DNA of 64,000 bases from Eumeta japonica (GCA_005406025.1 BGZK01000899.1:124001-188000), one strand, 5' to 3'; shown: positions 49,035-60,095, counted from the first letter of the stretch. The notes: generated by a model from the sequence alone, not told the origin. Numbers and translations are program-made.

Positions 49035-49405
49035 TAATAGATTGAGGGGTAAACGAGCATGTGAGCCACCAAAAAGTAGGCGGTCACCACCGCTCCACAG
49101 GAATCACCAATGTTTTGCCGGCCTCTTGGATAGGATTATATCTGATGGAGAGGTAGAGGACTGATAGATGCGTAAGAAGGGCGGGGTTCACCCCTCCGTC
49201 CACCGATGAATAGGATGACGAGGAGAGAAAGAGAAAGAGAAAGAGAGTGGAACTTTCGGAACTACCGGAACTCTCACTAACTGGACGAAATGCAACGTCA
49301 GAAGCTGTTAGTTCACGTCTGTAAACTGTGCGAGTTAAATATTTCACTAGTCGATCCTGCCCATTATCGCGCTGTAGCTAGGTTGACCACAGAACGGCTC
49401 TACTT
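49035..49405 (+). repeat. Moth dispersed repeat ('gccggcct...actcactaactgg')
   Basis: The order 'taaacgagcatgtgagccac', 'gcggtcaccaccgctcca', 'ttttgccggcctcttgg', 'ccggaactctcactaactgg', 'acgaaatgcaacgtcagaag', 'ttcacgtctgtaaactgtg' and 'tgcccattatcgcgctgtag' follows a repeat I recall from many lepidopteran loci. A (GAGAAA)n microsatellite (49223-49251) is embedded. The two short frames it carries, on opposite strands, are explained by the repeat. Confidence 0.6.
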
Positions 49406-51311
49406 CAATTTGATTTTCTGTCAATTATTTGTTTATTTTTTGTTTTTCTATCAAAAAGCAAAATTACTAGATACATTTTTAATTCAACAAATCTGTAACA
49501 TCGTGAAGAATGTTACAAAGATAGCGATATTATGAAATTTTACAAGCATTTTTTTTATTTTGTAACTAACCTGAAAAGCAGCTCTTATTTTCGCTCCGAT
49601 AAAAGATGACTTTGTTATCAACTCGCTTTGTTATTCATTTATCTCTTTGATACAATTTTTGCAATCGATTTTTAACTAATTTTCCGTTGAGCCAGAGATT
49701 TGAAATTTTATATAAACATTACTGAATACAGGAAACTGGTCATTACTGGATAACAATGGAATATTTTTAATATTCAATAATAATTTCTGTTAAAAATAGA
49801 AATAACTTGCTTTTTTTTCTGTCTGTTTATCTGTTCGTTACAAATTTTGTAACAAGCGATAAATTGAAAAATGAAATGTTTAAGAGAAAGGTTAAAGAGA
49901 AAACAATACTAAAAATAAATGTATTTAAATTTAAAAAAATAAAACATATAACTCTTTTCTAAAACGTATTGAAAATAATTAAATATATTCTAAAAGCACA
50001 CAAATTTCTAAACCCACACAGATTGCCTTAAAAAACTTAAGTCATTAGAATAACTTTAAAAATATTTGTAAGAATTGAAATAAAGAACATAGGTTGCAAT
50101 ACTATATATGAAATTGCTTCTGACCAAGGTAAAGTTTTTATGTATCAATTATATTATATTCACAATACAATACTCTTTTGAAATCTCATAATTTTTTTTA
50201 TGGTTATTGAAAATTCACAAACACAAATTTTCCGGGCGATCAGCACAGAATGAAAAGAGCTTTTTTTTATATATTTTAGACCATTTTAAAAACATAACAA
50301 TATTATTTAAAAAATATGAATTAAAACGAAACCACTAAGCCCTTTCAGTGATCTAGAAAATCAAATGATTTGGTTTTTTGTAAAACATCACTTTCATCTG
50401 TAAAGAAGTTTAACTGTAACACTATTAAACTGAAATTCAGGAATTTGGTAAAACTAGAAATATTACTTTGCTTAAAAAACAGTCGAAGGTTATAATAACT
50501 TCGCAAGGTTTTTACTAACTTGTAGTGAAACTATTAAGTACTTATCTATTATAAAACGGAATCATTTTTCATTGAAACGGGAGAGAAACGTAATGGATTC
50601 AACTTTGAATTCGGTATTCCAAATCTTGTGATCCATTTTTCGAAAGAGAATGTTTTATGGGAAAAAAAATACTCGTCATACACTATAATCAACGGGACAA
50701 ACGAGAATAGAAATAAATTATCGGAATTAAAAATTGTACGCTAATTTGAGGCTTAATTGCCAATGCCTATGATATATAGTAAATATAACCTCCTCTTATT
50801 TATAAAGATACGAGCATACCCCAATTTCCTGTTTCCCTGATGTGCCTTATCCATTACCAAATGCTGTACTTATCGGCGACTATTCATGTAGCAGAAAAGA
50901 CATAACTCTTATGCAACAACATAATTCTAGAAATACCAAACAATATCGTTCATTTTAGATGCATAATAATCGAAGTTTATTTAAATTCCCTTCTAATATA
51001 AATTCCACCCATCGGTGGAAGCAAGAGGATAAAATATCAGACAAACAGTTTTATGTATTCCCCTATTGAGTTATGCAAACGCGGCGGCCCAACAAGATTA
51101 CACGACTTGAAAGAAAAATATTTGCGTGAAAGGAGAAAGATTTGTGAAAATATTTGACCGCGATTTCGAAGGTATAAGATCGAAGTGAACATTTCATGAC
51201 TCCTAAGCCCGTTATTAGTTTCCTTTGTTATTTTTTACGTTCGTTTTAATATACCTGTTAACGTAATTGAAATAGATTGCTATGCATTACGTTTCGACAA
51301 GGTTGAAATGT

Positions 51312-51358
51312 AATGTTGTGTAAATTACCTTACCAATAAAAATAATTTACACAACATT
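51312..51358. repeat. Perfect short-loop inverted duplication
   Basis: The 16-bp arms aatgttgtgtaaatta (51312-51327) and taatttacacaacatt (51343-51358) surround a 15-base loop. Confidence 0.85.
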
Positions 51359-51575
51359 TAAAAGGTAGAACCTTTCATTACAAAAAATATTGCCATGAAT
51401 ACATTTACATTACAAAGAATTGAAAGTATTTCAAAGACATACTTATCATATTATTGTTTCTACTGTGTTTGCGTGCGCAAGCCAAAAAATTGTTATTACA
51501 CACTAGGATATAATAGATTCTTCAAATAAAGACGAATTAGAATCCTTAGATAAAAGATTCTTTGATACAAATTTT

Positions 51576-51634
51576 GTAAATATTTCTATTAATTAAGTAT
51601 TCTTATTGAATAGTTAATTAATAGAAATATTTAC
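51576..51634. repeat. Perfect short-loop inverted duplication with repeated flank
   Basis: The 20-bp arms gtaaatatttctattaatta (51576-51595) and taattaatagaaatatttac (51615-51634) are exact. 'tattcttattgaata' occurs in the loop and again just after the right arm (about 51640), which fits a fold-back template switch followed by return to the original strand. Confidence 0.85.
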
Positions 51635-52467
51635 AATTTATTCTTATTGAATAATTAGTCGAAATAGAAAGTTTACATCTTGCTTTTTACTACATCCGGG
51701 CAAAACGGGTCAAGTTCATACACTTCGTAGTTTTTTTTCATAAAACTGAATATACACAACAGCGTTAGTTTTGTATTAAAATTCCCAAAATCTTTTTAAA
51801 CATTTTTAAACAAGACTATCTTATTCCATGGTAACATGCAATCTTACAAACAAAATCAAATGTTTATCATCAAATTTAAAAATTCTTGAACACTAAAAAC
51901 ATTAAATACTAAACCCTATCCGGAAAAACTAATCCCATTAAAGCAAATTATTCATAATCAGGTGGGTCGAGGCACACGATGGATGTGCTCTTACTGTGTC
52001 TTAACTCCATGTTATGCTTTGATTTTTATTTGATGAAATATGATGTGTGCCTTCTGCTTCGTTAAAGCTCCTACACAGTCACTGTATGTAGAATATGTTA
52101 AACAGGAAAATTAATCTTAAGCCCAAAGATAACATTTACCAAAAAAAGTGTAGAATATACCTGAATAAATGAATTAATAACCAGTATGAATTTATATATC
52201 TAAAGGTATATTTAAGAAGTTTCAAATTAAACTTTTTTTTTACATTATATGTTATAAATAGTATATGAAACTCACTTGTCTCCGAGATACTTACTTAAGC
52301 TCCTTAAGCAATTTCAGGAGATACTTTTATGATCATTCTATACAATATCGTTGTGAAACCTTTCTCGTTTTCTTTAATTTCCCCCGAAAATAAAAGGTTT
52401 AATGTAAATCAATTTATAAAACATATTCTTCGTGAATTTCAAAATTGAAACACTAAAATTTTCAATA

Positions 52468-52815
52468 CCAGCTTTCCGTCAGAGGTTTCGCCCGTGTGGA
52501 TATAGAATGAGTTTTTTCTTTTTTTTTTTTAGAATCACAAACTCGTTCCCGCTTTCAATTCTGTTCCCGGCACTGGTTTTGATTTTGAACCTGTTCATAC
52601 TCTGGTTTGCGACCCCGATACGACACTCCATTTCGAATCCTGTGCCGTTATTCCGTTTCGATTCCAATCCTGAATCTCAATTCTGCTCCCCATCCTACTT
52701 TCAATTTTCATATCGCTCACGATTCCGATTTATCAAATGTATACAAAGCCAAGACAAATGTTAGTGTTAAATTAAATATAGGCTATGTTATTCTGAAATA
52801 GCTTTCTGTGTGAAA
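52468..52815 (+). repeat. Dispersed repeat 'agctttcgcccg', copy E
   Basis: It opens 'ccagctttccgtcagaggtt', then 'tcgcccgtgtgg'. The body is a clear degenerate array, 'ttccgtttcgattccaatcc', 'tgaatctcaattctgctcc', 'tcacgattccgattt'. The far end, 'aaatataggctatgttattc' to 'agctttctgtgtg', matches the far end of copy D. The 110-, 64- and 62-codon frames over it are by-products of the unit structure. Confidence 0.65.
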
Positions 52816-53132
52816 AGATTTTTATACGTTATTCAAGCCCACTAACTACCACCAAGGATAACTTTTTTCCTGACGTCCGATTTAAATTATATGATGTCTA
52901 TATTTCGCTCCAAGTCAAGCTATATCTACCCGAAAGACTGTTTAGTTTTTTTTTGTACTTCAGAGATGTGCATAACATCTATCTCTATTATAAAAACGAT
53001 TAATCATGCAAAAAAAGTTTAAACTAAAAAAGTTGTAAATTATTTTATACTCAATAACTTTTACACTAAATGAAAATACTATTTAAAGCATAGGAAACGA
53101 GATATATACGAATAACTAAACCAAATCAAAGT
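52816..53132. other. No supported feature
   Basis: AT-rich spacer between the dispersed repeat and the LINE 3' end. No frame or repeat was recognised. Confidence 0.4.
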
Positions 53133-54870
53133 AAAAATATCTTTATTTCGTAGGTAATAGAAATTACACTTGAAATGCATCATAAACAACTGTTTCCGAC
53201 ATTAAAATTACCACCCATTCCAAATGCTGATTCACCACGGGAAGAATGGGCAAGAAACTCAAGGTTTCCTCTTTTTTACAATAAAATATTGAATAATTAA
53301 TAATGTAGTACAACACTTGTAATAACATGAAGCAACGTGATAGCAGAGCAGTTCAATCCCATGGGTTTTTTTAATCAACATATTCAGACGCAGTATACAG
53401 CCTCTGACATATAACATTCTTTTAACCTAAAGTTTAAATTCATGAAATGGCAAATTTTAAATTTCGGCTGGGATCTTATTATAAAAGCGCACACATTGCC
53501 CCTTAAACGTTTTATTAACTTCGCTTAGACTGGTTTTATGAGCAGCAAGATCGTTCTTATGTCTAATATTAATGTTATGGATGTCGCTCCTTTTTTGGAA
53601 CAATTCTTTATATCTCTTGACACATATCAGGTTTTTGTATATGTATTGTGATGCTAAAGTTGGGATATCAATTTCCTTAAATTTTTCTCTGAGAAATGCC
53701 ATGGGTCTCAAATGATAAACAATATGAATAGCTCGCTTCTGCAGCACGAAAATTGTGTTAATATTAGCTACGTGACCGCATTACAAAATTCCATAGGTCA
53801 TGAGACTAAGAAAAAAACTGAAATAAATTAGTCTCGCGGTGCTTTCATCTGTAAGTCGCCGAATATTTTTCACTGCATATGCTACAGACCTAAGCCTTTT
53901 CGCCAGTCTGGTAATATGAGAATTCCAACGCAATTTAGCATCTAAGGTGAATCCAAGGATCGTGTCCACAATATCCGTTCTTGACCATTACATTGCCATT
54001 GACCGGTTCAACACTAGTCAAGGAAAATTGAACAAGTTTTGTCTTCTCACTGAGAACAAAATTATTAATACTAAACCACTTAACTATTTCAGAGATGGTA
54101 CTGTTTATTTCATCAAAAGCAGGTGGTTGCCTATTAATCTTATATAGTAAAGAAGTATCATTAGCAAAAAGTACAATTCCATGCCCATCTTTAACGAGAT
54201 GTGGTTTATTATTAATGTAAACTAGGAATAATCCAATTGTCCAAGAACTGAACCCTACGGTACACCCATATTGACTGTAAATTCCGACGGCTTCTCAACA
54301 TTAACAACAACTCTTTTTGAATTCTACCTCTTAAATAAGACTCTAGATGTGCAAGTGACACCATAATGATGTAGTCTCCTGATCAATGTGTCGTGATGAA
54401 CGCAATCAAAAGCCTTTGATAAATCATAAAAGATACCGATTGCGTCCCGGTGAATCCTCCCAGGCATCAAAAATGTGTTGAATAAGCTCAACACCGGTTT
54501 CAGTTGGTGAGCAACACTTTGTAAATCCGAATTGTTTAACATTCATTACGTTATTATCATAAAAATACCGTAATAATTGATTTAAAATAAGCTTTTCAAA
54601 AATTTTACTGAGTATCAGTAGTATTGATATCGGTCTAAAGTTAGAAGGGTCAGTATGTTACCGGATTTAAATAATGGAATGACTTTACTTTGTTTCATTT
54701 GATCAGGAAACACACCACAATCAACGCAATCATTAAAAATCACTACTGAGGATGGAGCAATGCAGTCTATTATTGAATCTGTTACTTTTTCACAAGTTTC
54801 AACGTTTCGCTTCAATGTTCCATTTAGACTAGAACTGTTTGTCGAAGGTTACAAAAGTCCTTAACGATAC
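53133..54870 (-). pseudogene. jockey-like LINE, 5'-truncated, reverse transcriptase broken
   Basis: Read on the - strand from about 54870: 'FNDCVDCGVFPDQMKQSKVI', 'PLFKSGN' and 'LSKIFEKLILNQLLRYF' (RT fingers), 'FGFTKCCSPTETGVELIQHI', then catalytic motif A in 'GIFYDLSKAFDCVHHDTLI', a damaged 'GVP.GSVLG' motif B, and motif C reading 'LFANDTSLL' where an active enzyme has ADD. Further on are 'LGFTLDAKLRWNSHITRLAK' and the post-RT 'LQKRAIHIVYHL' block, ending near 53457. The 3' UTR ends in 'gaaataaagatattttta' at about 53150-53133. Motif order and wording match jockey-clade elements of Lepidoptera. The N-terminal gag-like protein and endonuclease are missing. Several frameshifts, plus the Asp-to-Asn change in motif C, make it non-functional. 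Confidence 0.88.
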
Positions 54871-55666
54871 TTCATCTGCAAAGAGATCAGGTCAATCTCC
54901 TGACTTCATTGCAAATCGAAGTCCTATCCCGACAAGTAGTTCTGTTACGCAAAAATTAAACGTTGTTATAGAATTACGTATTAAATATTTTTTTAAAATA
55001 AGTGCGGTTTAAATAAAGGTCTTGCACAAAACTATAATGATAGTTACATTTTAAATTCTTAATAATAAAATTTTATTGCATTTAATTTAATTTTATTTCT
55101 TTTCTTTAACTTGATTCTATTGTACATTATTTTACTTCACTGTATTGTATAAAATGCGTTATTTGCTTATTGTATTGTAATTTTAAGGTGTAATTTATTT
55201 TAATTTATTTAATATTATTTATATAAGATCCTTATATAAGAATAATATTTACATAAAATCCTTAATATAAATATTATTAAATATAAATATTTAATAATAT
55301 TTATATTAAGGATTTTATGAAATTATCCTTTAATACGTATTCTATATAAACGTATCAGAGCACTCTAACGTACGTACGAAATTTTAACATAAGTTTCATT
55401 TATTTCATTAGATATTACTTGTCTCGTTTGGGACTTGAATTAATAACTGAATTAATGCTTTGATGAATATATTATTTGCGTTGACTATAATATAGATTAT
55501 AGATAGTCTTCTACTGGACTTTTACTTTGCTAGTCCTAGTGCTAAAGACCATTATTTTGAGGTTGCGATGCTTGAAAAGTCTCGAGTATACAACTTCATT
55601 TTATACAGATATTTTCAATGAACAAAACTCTTGAAAACTCAAAAAATTAATTGTTCTCTTGCTTTA
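54871..55666. other. AT-rich spacer with palindromes
   Basis: No gene. Holds the largest hairpin of the window (55253-55318), and just before it 'ttatataag' / 'cttatataa' arms around 'atc' near 55218-55240. Confidence 0.5.
55253..55318. repeat. Perfect 31-bp inverted duplication, 4-base loop
   Basis: The left arm 55253-55283 and right arm 55288-55318 are exact reverse complements over all 31 positions (the arm starts ataaaatccttaatataaat). The loop is 'taaa'. It is AT-rich, so it could extrude as a cruciform. Confidence 0.92.
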
Positions 55667-56041
55667 TTATGGAGATAAAGCATTCGCATATAATTTTAAT
55701 TGTTTATACTTTACTATCTGAAGGTTTAGAGAGGTTCCACTTTTCGAAATAACAATTACCTCGGCCATGGAAAAAATGTGCCGCTGAACTCTAAACTCAA
55801 CAAAGAGATAGACTACGGTTATTCTAATACCCAACGGTGTCCCTACGGCATACCAATTAATTGAGTTCCTGATCCCATATACAGAACAAAAATTTGAACT
55901 ACCCATAGGCATACTATGAAACGAAGTCAATATACTGAAGAAACGTTTAACAATTCCAAGACCAAAAAGATTCGAATAACTAAGTATACAAAACAAGGAA
56001 CCACGGACGGAATCACAACACTTACAGTTCAAAGCATACAA
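55667..56041 (-). CDS. Hypothetical frame, 124 codons, origin unknown
   Basis: This uninterrupted frame runs from ATG (56041) to a stop, beginning 'MYALNCKCCDSVRGSLFCIL' and ending 'QLKLYANALSP'. It is moderately hydrophobic in the first half, with four cysteines in the first 20 residues, but there is no signal peptide or catalytic motif I can name. It is the third of three same-strand Met-to-stop frames (57382-57140, 56767-56390 and this one). The + strand here is full of stops. Base composition is more balanced than in the spacer on either side. The three frames could be exons or fragments of one broken gene, or remnants of an inserted element or virus; the sequence alone does not decide. 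Protein family not recognised. Confidence 0.25.
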   Translation of the reverse strand: MYALNCKCCDSVRGSLFCILSYSNLFGLGIVKRFFSILTSFHSMPMGSSNFCSVYGIRNSINWYAVGTPLGIRITVVYLFVEFRVQRHIFSMAEVIVISKSGTSLNLQIVKYKQLKLYANALSP

Positions 56042-56389
56042 ACATTATCATAAATAAACTGATGAGTTTCTACAAGAACACTAACAAGGACTCAACTGCG
56101 TTTGAAAAGGCACTATACAAGTGCATCGAATTCTCTTCTACCTAAACTACTAAAACTATTAATTTTTTTGGATATTGGTGCGAAAAAAGCAAACAAACGA
56201 CTTTACTGATGAAATACGTCGACATTAAATATCATACGAATAAAGATCAGCACCAGCAGCGCGCGGTTAGAATTGCACACGGGCGACGTCAGACAGATGC
56301 AACCAGAAACAAATTACTCTCATAACAGCAAATACAACTCCATATCGTAATTAAAAAAAATGAGAGGACGACACAAAAATGTAATGATT

Positions 56390-56767
56390 TCAATAAAATC
56401 TAATCAAACGAAAGAGGGAATAAAATAATACAAAATAAAATGCGTTGGCACAGCTATAAACCATGCCGAACGAAAAGTTGTACCATAAAAAATTGTCATC
56501 GTGCGTATCAAAAGTTATAGTCCCGTCTTCATAAAAACGATGTAGCAGTCGATTCCTTCGTGAATCCATAAACATTACCTTTTGCTGCGCTACAAAGGAC
56601 CTGGGCACATATTTCAAAATAGTATCTACCGTAATAAAGGGCCCGAACGGAACACAGAACACGTTCGCCCTGTTTGATGAAGATGCTTCTTTTACCGTTT
56701 TTGGCACATCAATCGTCGCCGTCGTCTGTGCTAAAAGATCTGTGATGACGCTATAACTTGAAGGCAT
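56390..56767 (-). CDS. Hypothetical small membrane protein frame, 125 codons
   Basis: The frame runs from ATG 56767 to the stop at 56390. Residues about 1-30 are polar ('MPSSYSVITDLLAQTTATID'). The middle contains 'FGPFITVDTILKYVPRSFV' and 'DGTITFDTHDDNFLWYNFS'. The end is one hydrophobic segment ('CANAFYFVLFYSLFRLIRFY', about residues 106-125), so it would be a tail-anchored protein. A stop of another frame ('VVQTNSPDL', ending near 56809) lies about 40 bases upstream, giving a compact look. Codon use is unlike nearby AT noise, and this is the most protein-like frame of the trio. Small tail-anchored proteins occur in large insect DNA viruses (baculovirus/nudivirus infectivity factors), but I cannot confirm any homology. 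It may equally be a decayed host gene or transposon product. Confidence 0.35.
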   Translation of the reverse strand: MPSSYSVITDLLAQTTATIDVPKTVKEASSSNRANVFCVPFGPFITVDTILKYVPRSFVAQQKVMFMDSRRNRLLHRFYEDGTITFDTHDDNFLWYNFSFGMVYSCANAFYFVLFYSLFRLIRFY

Positions 56768-57139
56768 AAACCGACAACCCAGCTAAACCACAGAAAATCG
56801 ACCTACAAATCGGGGGAGTTTGTTTGAACGACTGGTATCAACTTCACTATACGTGTACTCTCAAGAATATCATCATACTGTCTCTCGATAACGAAATGAA
56901 ATAACAAAAATCGTTAAAAGAATAGAAAATCACATCATAATGTAATATTTTTAAATATTTCCATTATTTCGTGTTTTTATTGTTCTAACTACACAAAAAT
57001 ATTTTCTTTAATTACCACTCCATTTATTTAAATAGTTGTCATAAACAAACGCATTATTTAGAAGATTTTCCAAATAATTTTTTTGAATAGTAATTATTGA
57101 AAAAATTAAATTTTTAAGATAAAATTGTATATTAAGCGG

Positions 57140-57382
57140 TTAACATTTTTGCTTTTGCAGAACTTTAGAAAGAAGTTTGCTACAGATCATACAGCCATTT
57201 TGAGTCGTAGTATACAATACTTTAGCCGACGTTAGTTTTCTACCATCATTAGTTTGGTAGAATCGTTTGTAAGCGATTGAAAATTTCATATATCTGTGCA
57301 AGCTAGCCAATACAATCATTTTCTCTGCTTGCGGGTTGATCGTGACTTGCTTAATCGTCCCCATAACCAGACCAAACTGCAT
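57140..57382 (-). CDS. Hypothetical frame, 80 codons, origin unknown
   Basis: The frame runs from ATG 57382, with an in-frame stop six codons upstream, to a stop at 57140. It reads 'MQFGLVMGTIKQVTINPQAE' then 'KMIVLASLHRYMKFSIAYKR' and ends in a Cys/Lys-rich tail ('NGCMICSKLLSKVLQKQKC'). It is basic and mildly hydrophobic, with no motif I can name. The Met at codon 7 could be the true start. It shares strand with the two frames downstream (56767-56390 and 56041-55667); 370 bp of AT-rich DNA separate it from the next. Too short for a firm call. Confidence 0.25.
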   Translation of the reverse strand: MQFGLVMGTIKQVTINPQAEKMIVLASLHRYMKFSIAYKRFYQTNDGRKLTSAKVLYTTTQNGCMICSKLLSKVLQKQKC

Positions 57383-57389
57383 TATCGAT

Positions 57390-58229
57390 TTAGGGGCTTA
57401 GCATATTTGTACAACTTCTCCTGTCGATCGAGCGCCCTTTGTATTGTTAATATAGTTCACTTGTGAACATTTCGCGTTTTGCGATGCATATACAAATTAA
57501 TTGCTTTTTTTCTGTATAACGGCACTGTAGTAGTATTAAATTGTAGCAACTGCTTTGAGGAGATAGTATGAAATTTTCTCTGAGGAGTGTCATTAATTTT
57601 ATTTGCTTCCACTTACTTTATTCGTGAGCAACAACGGTCAATGAAACGAACAACGCGTGCATTTCTCATATAATGGCTACGACAAAGAAAATCTTCTAAA
57701 ATTTTATGTATTTTATTCTTTTATTCCGCCCCCGCAACATGGCGGACACAGGCCTTAGACACCCTCACTATCGTGTATGGAATTCGTTCCTTTTAGGATT
57801 CACTATCTCTATTGTTCATAACATATTAGGCTTTTATATTCGATTTATTTTGCATTTGCTTTCTTTTTTGGACAAAAATTTTTGTTTTTATTCGGGTTTA
57901 CACGTTTTTATAGAACATCACTTACATTTTATTTATATATACATACAGATATTTTTACATTTATTTTTATATATTCTATTCTTATAACGTCTAATCACAT
58001 TTATATTTTCCGACAATTGAAAGTTTTTCTTGCCTATTTTACATCAATTTATTTGATATTTTAATTTTTTATTTATCCAGCAACACAATTTGCTTCACAT
58101 TCCAACTATATTACATACATATATAACATTTCATTTAGCGCATAAATCCTTTTGTTTTCCATACACTAATCAATAATTAATCAGTTTTTTTATCAATTAT
58201 TCATTTTCCCGAATCTCGTTACCACATTT
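57390..58229. other. AT-rich DNA between hypothetical frames and a LINE remnant
   Basis: The + strand frame of 93 codons at 57706-57987 starts in a balanced-composition piece ('RNMADTGLRHPHYRVWNSFL') and then runs into very AT-rich Phe/Ile/Tyr-coding DNA. It may include a short piece of an old gene or repeat, but no family was recognised. Confidence 0.35.
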
Positions 58230-59450
58230 TTACGAAGCTTCAGGAACTTTACTCTGTTTCCCCGAGCTTCCAATATTTTGGAAAAGCGTTTCCTTTCAAT
58301 ATGAACGCCAATGCCACCTGATCTTACAGGAAAATATTACATTTCTCGAGAACGGACAGCACGTCATGGACTTAAGTGGAATCACAGACGCAATACGACG
58401 AGTCCTTCATCTTAAATGTATACAGGTAGTTTGAAAACGGGCCATGTCCAGTGAGGGCCTGCGCAATTTTGGACGTTATTTGTATTTGTTGAAAGACCCT
58501 ATACATTTGTTCCACTCTAGGAAAGAAGCATTTAGTAGACTCGTCTGTGCTTCAATCGGTGTATCTTGCTATTCTTCAAGACTCACCGATCTAATTACCT
58601 TTTTAGCATACGAAATCGGGAACTGATCATAATCCACTGCCGTCCTTTTGGTAAGAGCGATTTGCCAGGCGAGGTCTGCACGCTCGTTTCCCGCAATTCC
58701 GCCATGGGCCCTGACCCATAGACGCACAGCTCTACCCTTCTAAAAGATCTCAGCGATGTTTCATGAGCATGATAGGTTCTCAAGCTAATTAGCATTTTCA
58801 GAGAAAATCTAGAGTCTCGAAATATGTTGACCAGTCCGACCTTACTATTTTTCGTTCTTCGTATCATTTATTGCAAGGCGAAAACGAAATACAGTCAGAT
58901 TGTCAAGTACCAGATCCTCTCTCCGTTTTGCCATTCCCTAAGGGTCGCACCGACTTTATCTTCTATCCGGCTTCCCTCAGTGTAAATATCCAGCGCGACT
59001 GCAGAAGAACAGTCCAGAGTACAGTAATGCAGTTCATCAACACCCTCGAACCAGGCACGTTCGCAGTTTGAGGTAGTTTAGCAAACTTACGGATTTTTAG
59101 AGCTTCCGGTCGAGAAAGTAAATCTGAAATATTCACCACGCTTCAGCACATACAAACAGGCTGCGACTCTCACCCTTATATCAAGAGGAAGTAGCGTCGA
59201 GAGGATCAGCATGGAATTATCATTCGAAGCCGTATGATAAACCCGGCATGCTTTGAGCGCGACGCTGCACTGGACAGCATTAGGCATTTCCCGTACGCCG
59301 ACCTTCCCTCTTCCCGTTACCGGTACTGAACTGCACGAAATGCACAGCACAATCGGCTCTAACACGGAATTATATATGGTCTTCACAATCTCCGGGCCCA
59401 GACCCCACATCGCCTTGGCTACTCTAGCAATGCCCTTGTTATGTACCATC
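58230..59450 (-). pseudogene. R1/I-group LINE remnant: RT tail, RNase H and zinc-knuckle end
   Basis: From 59449 downward is a 120-codon stretch with 'GIARVAKAMWGLGPEIVKTI', 'YNSVLEPIVLCISCSSVPV', 'NAVQCSVALKACRVYHTAS' and 'LLPLDIRVRVAACLYVLKRG', the region following RT in R1-like LINEs. Further down, after frameshifts, come 'DELHYCTLDCSSAVALDIYT', 'EGSRIEDKVGA' (RNase H start; the usual catalytic YTDGS reads YTEGS), 'VRAHGGIAGNERADLAWQIA' (the last RNase H motif, with its H and D), and the C-terminal zinc-binding 'GHGPFSNYLYTFKMKDSSYC', 'VCDST', 'VHDVLSVLEKCN'. Several stops and frameshifts break it. The upstream endonuclease and catalytic RT are missing. Membership is recalled from R1/TRAS-like proteins of moths. 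Confidence 0.85.
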
Positions 59451-60095
59451 GCAAAACTGATATAGATTGTTGTGCACCAAAAGTGCTGACTAGGTTCACA
59501 ATGCTTACAAGTCGTTTTAAGTTGAAGATTCTATGCCGCATCTCCACTAGGAACTTCTATACCAGATGAAGCGGAGGGGATAACGCCCTCAACCCCGCAC
59601 GTCATTGCGGAGCACCGCTCTTGGCACACGTATTAGCCAATGCAATTACTTCAGTAGTTTTAAGCTATTTTTTTTTTAATATTTTAATAAACAAATTCCT
59701 AAGAAGAAATGCAGTTTTTTTGGATCCTCCGACTGCATTCTTCGCAATTCCCTTGTAAATATTTACAACCTTTTTTAAGCCTTGGTACCATAAGGAATTA
59801 ACGGCAGCTTTTTCTTTATTGCCGTATTTCGTCAACCAAGTTTAACTGCTCACCACTCATATGCACCACTAGGTCATCGTATATGGCCAAAACTAATAAT
59901 TTGAAAAAAGTTATAACATATGTTTGAGGGCTGACCAAAGAAAATAAAAAAACTCTTTATTAAAATTTTTCACCGGTGTCGTGCGCAGTTATCAGTCGAA
60001 AATGAAATACTTATAAAGTCGTAATTCGATCGATTACGACATCGAATACGAAACATTATTCTCGATAAGATTCATAGTTGTCATTTTGGAATCTT
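59451..60095. other. No supported gene
   Basis: A GC-richer piece at 59550-59640 could be further LINE debris, but it does not continue the R1-like frame. A loose hairpin, 'aagaagaaatgcagt' against 'actgcattcttc', lies at 59700-59741. Confidence 0.35.

Larger units (their letters stand above)
49406..52467. other. Non-coding AT-rich DNA
   Basis: No gene was supported. Contains two perfect inverted duplications (51312-51358 and 51576-51634), a small hairpin 'ccacccatcggtgg' at about 51006, and a GC-richer patch at 51070-51200. Nothing else was recognised. Confidence 0.45.

Noticed and set aside
49084..49535. Two facing frames of 81-87 codons
   Set aside because: Both overlap a recognised moth dispersed repeat with an embedded GA-rich microsatellite.
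52432..52801. 110- and 64-codon + frames
   Set aside because: Same reason: a periodic repeat body gives stop-poor frames.
53947..54147. 66-codon + frame
   Set aside because: It is antisense to the jockey-like reverse transcriptase.
58444..59465. Three + frames of 60-70 codons
   Set aside because: They are antisense to the R1-like LINE remnant.
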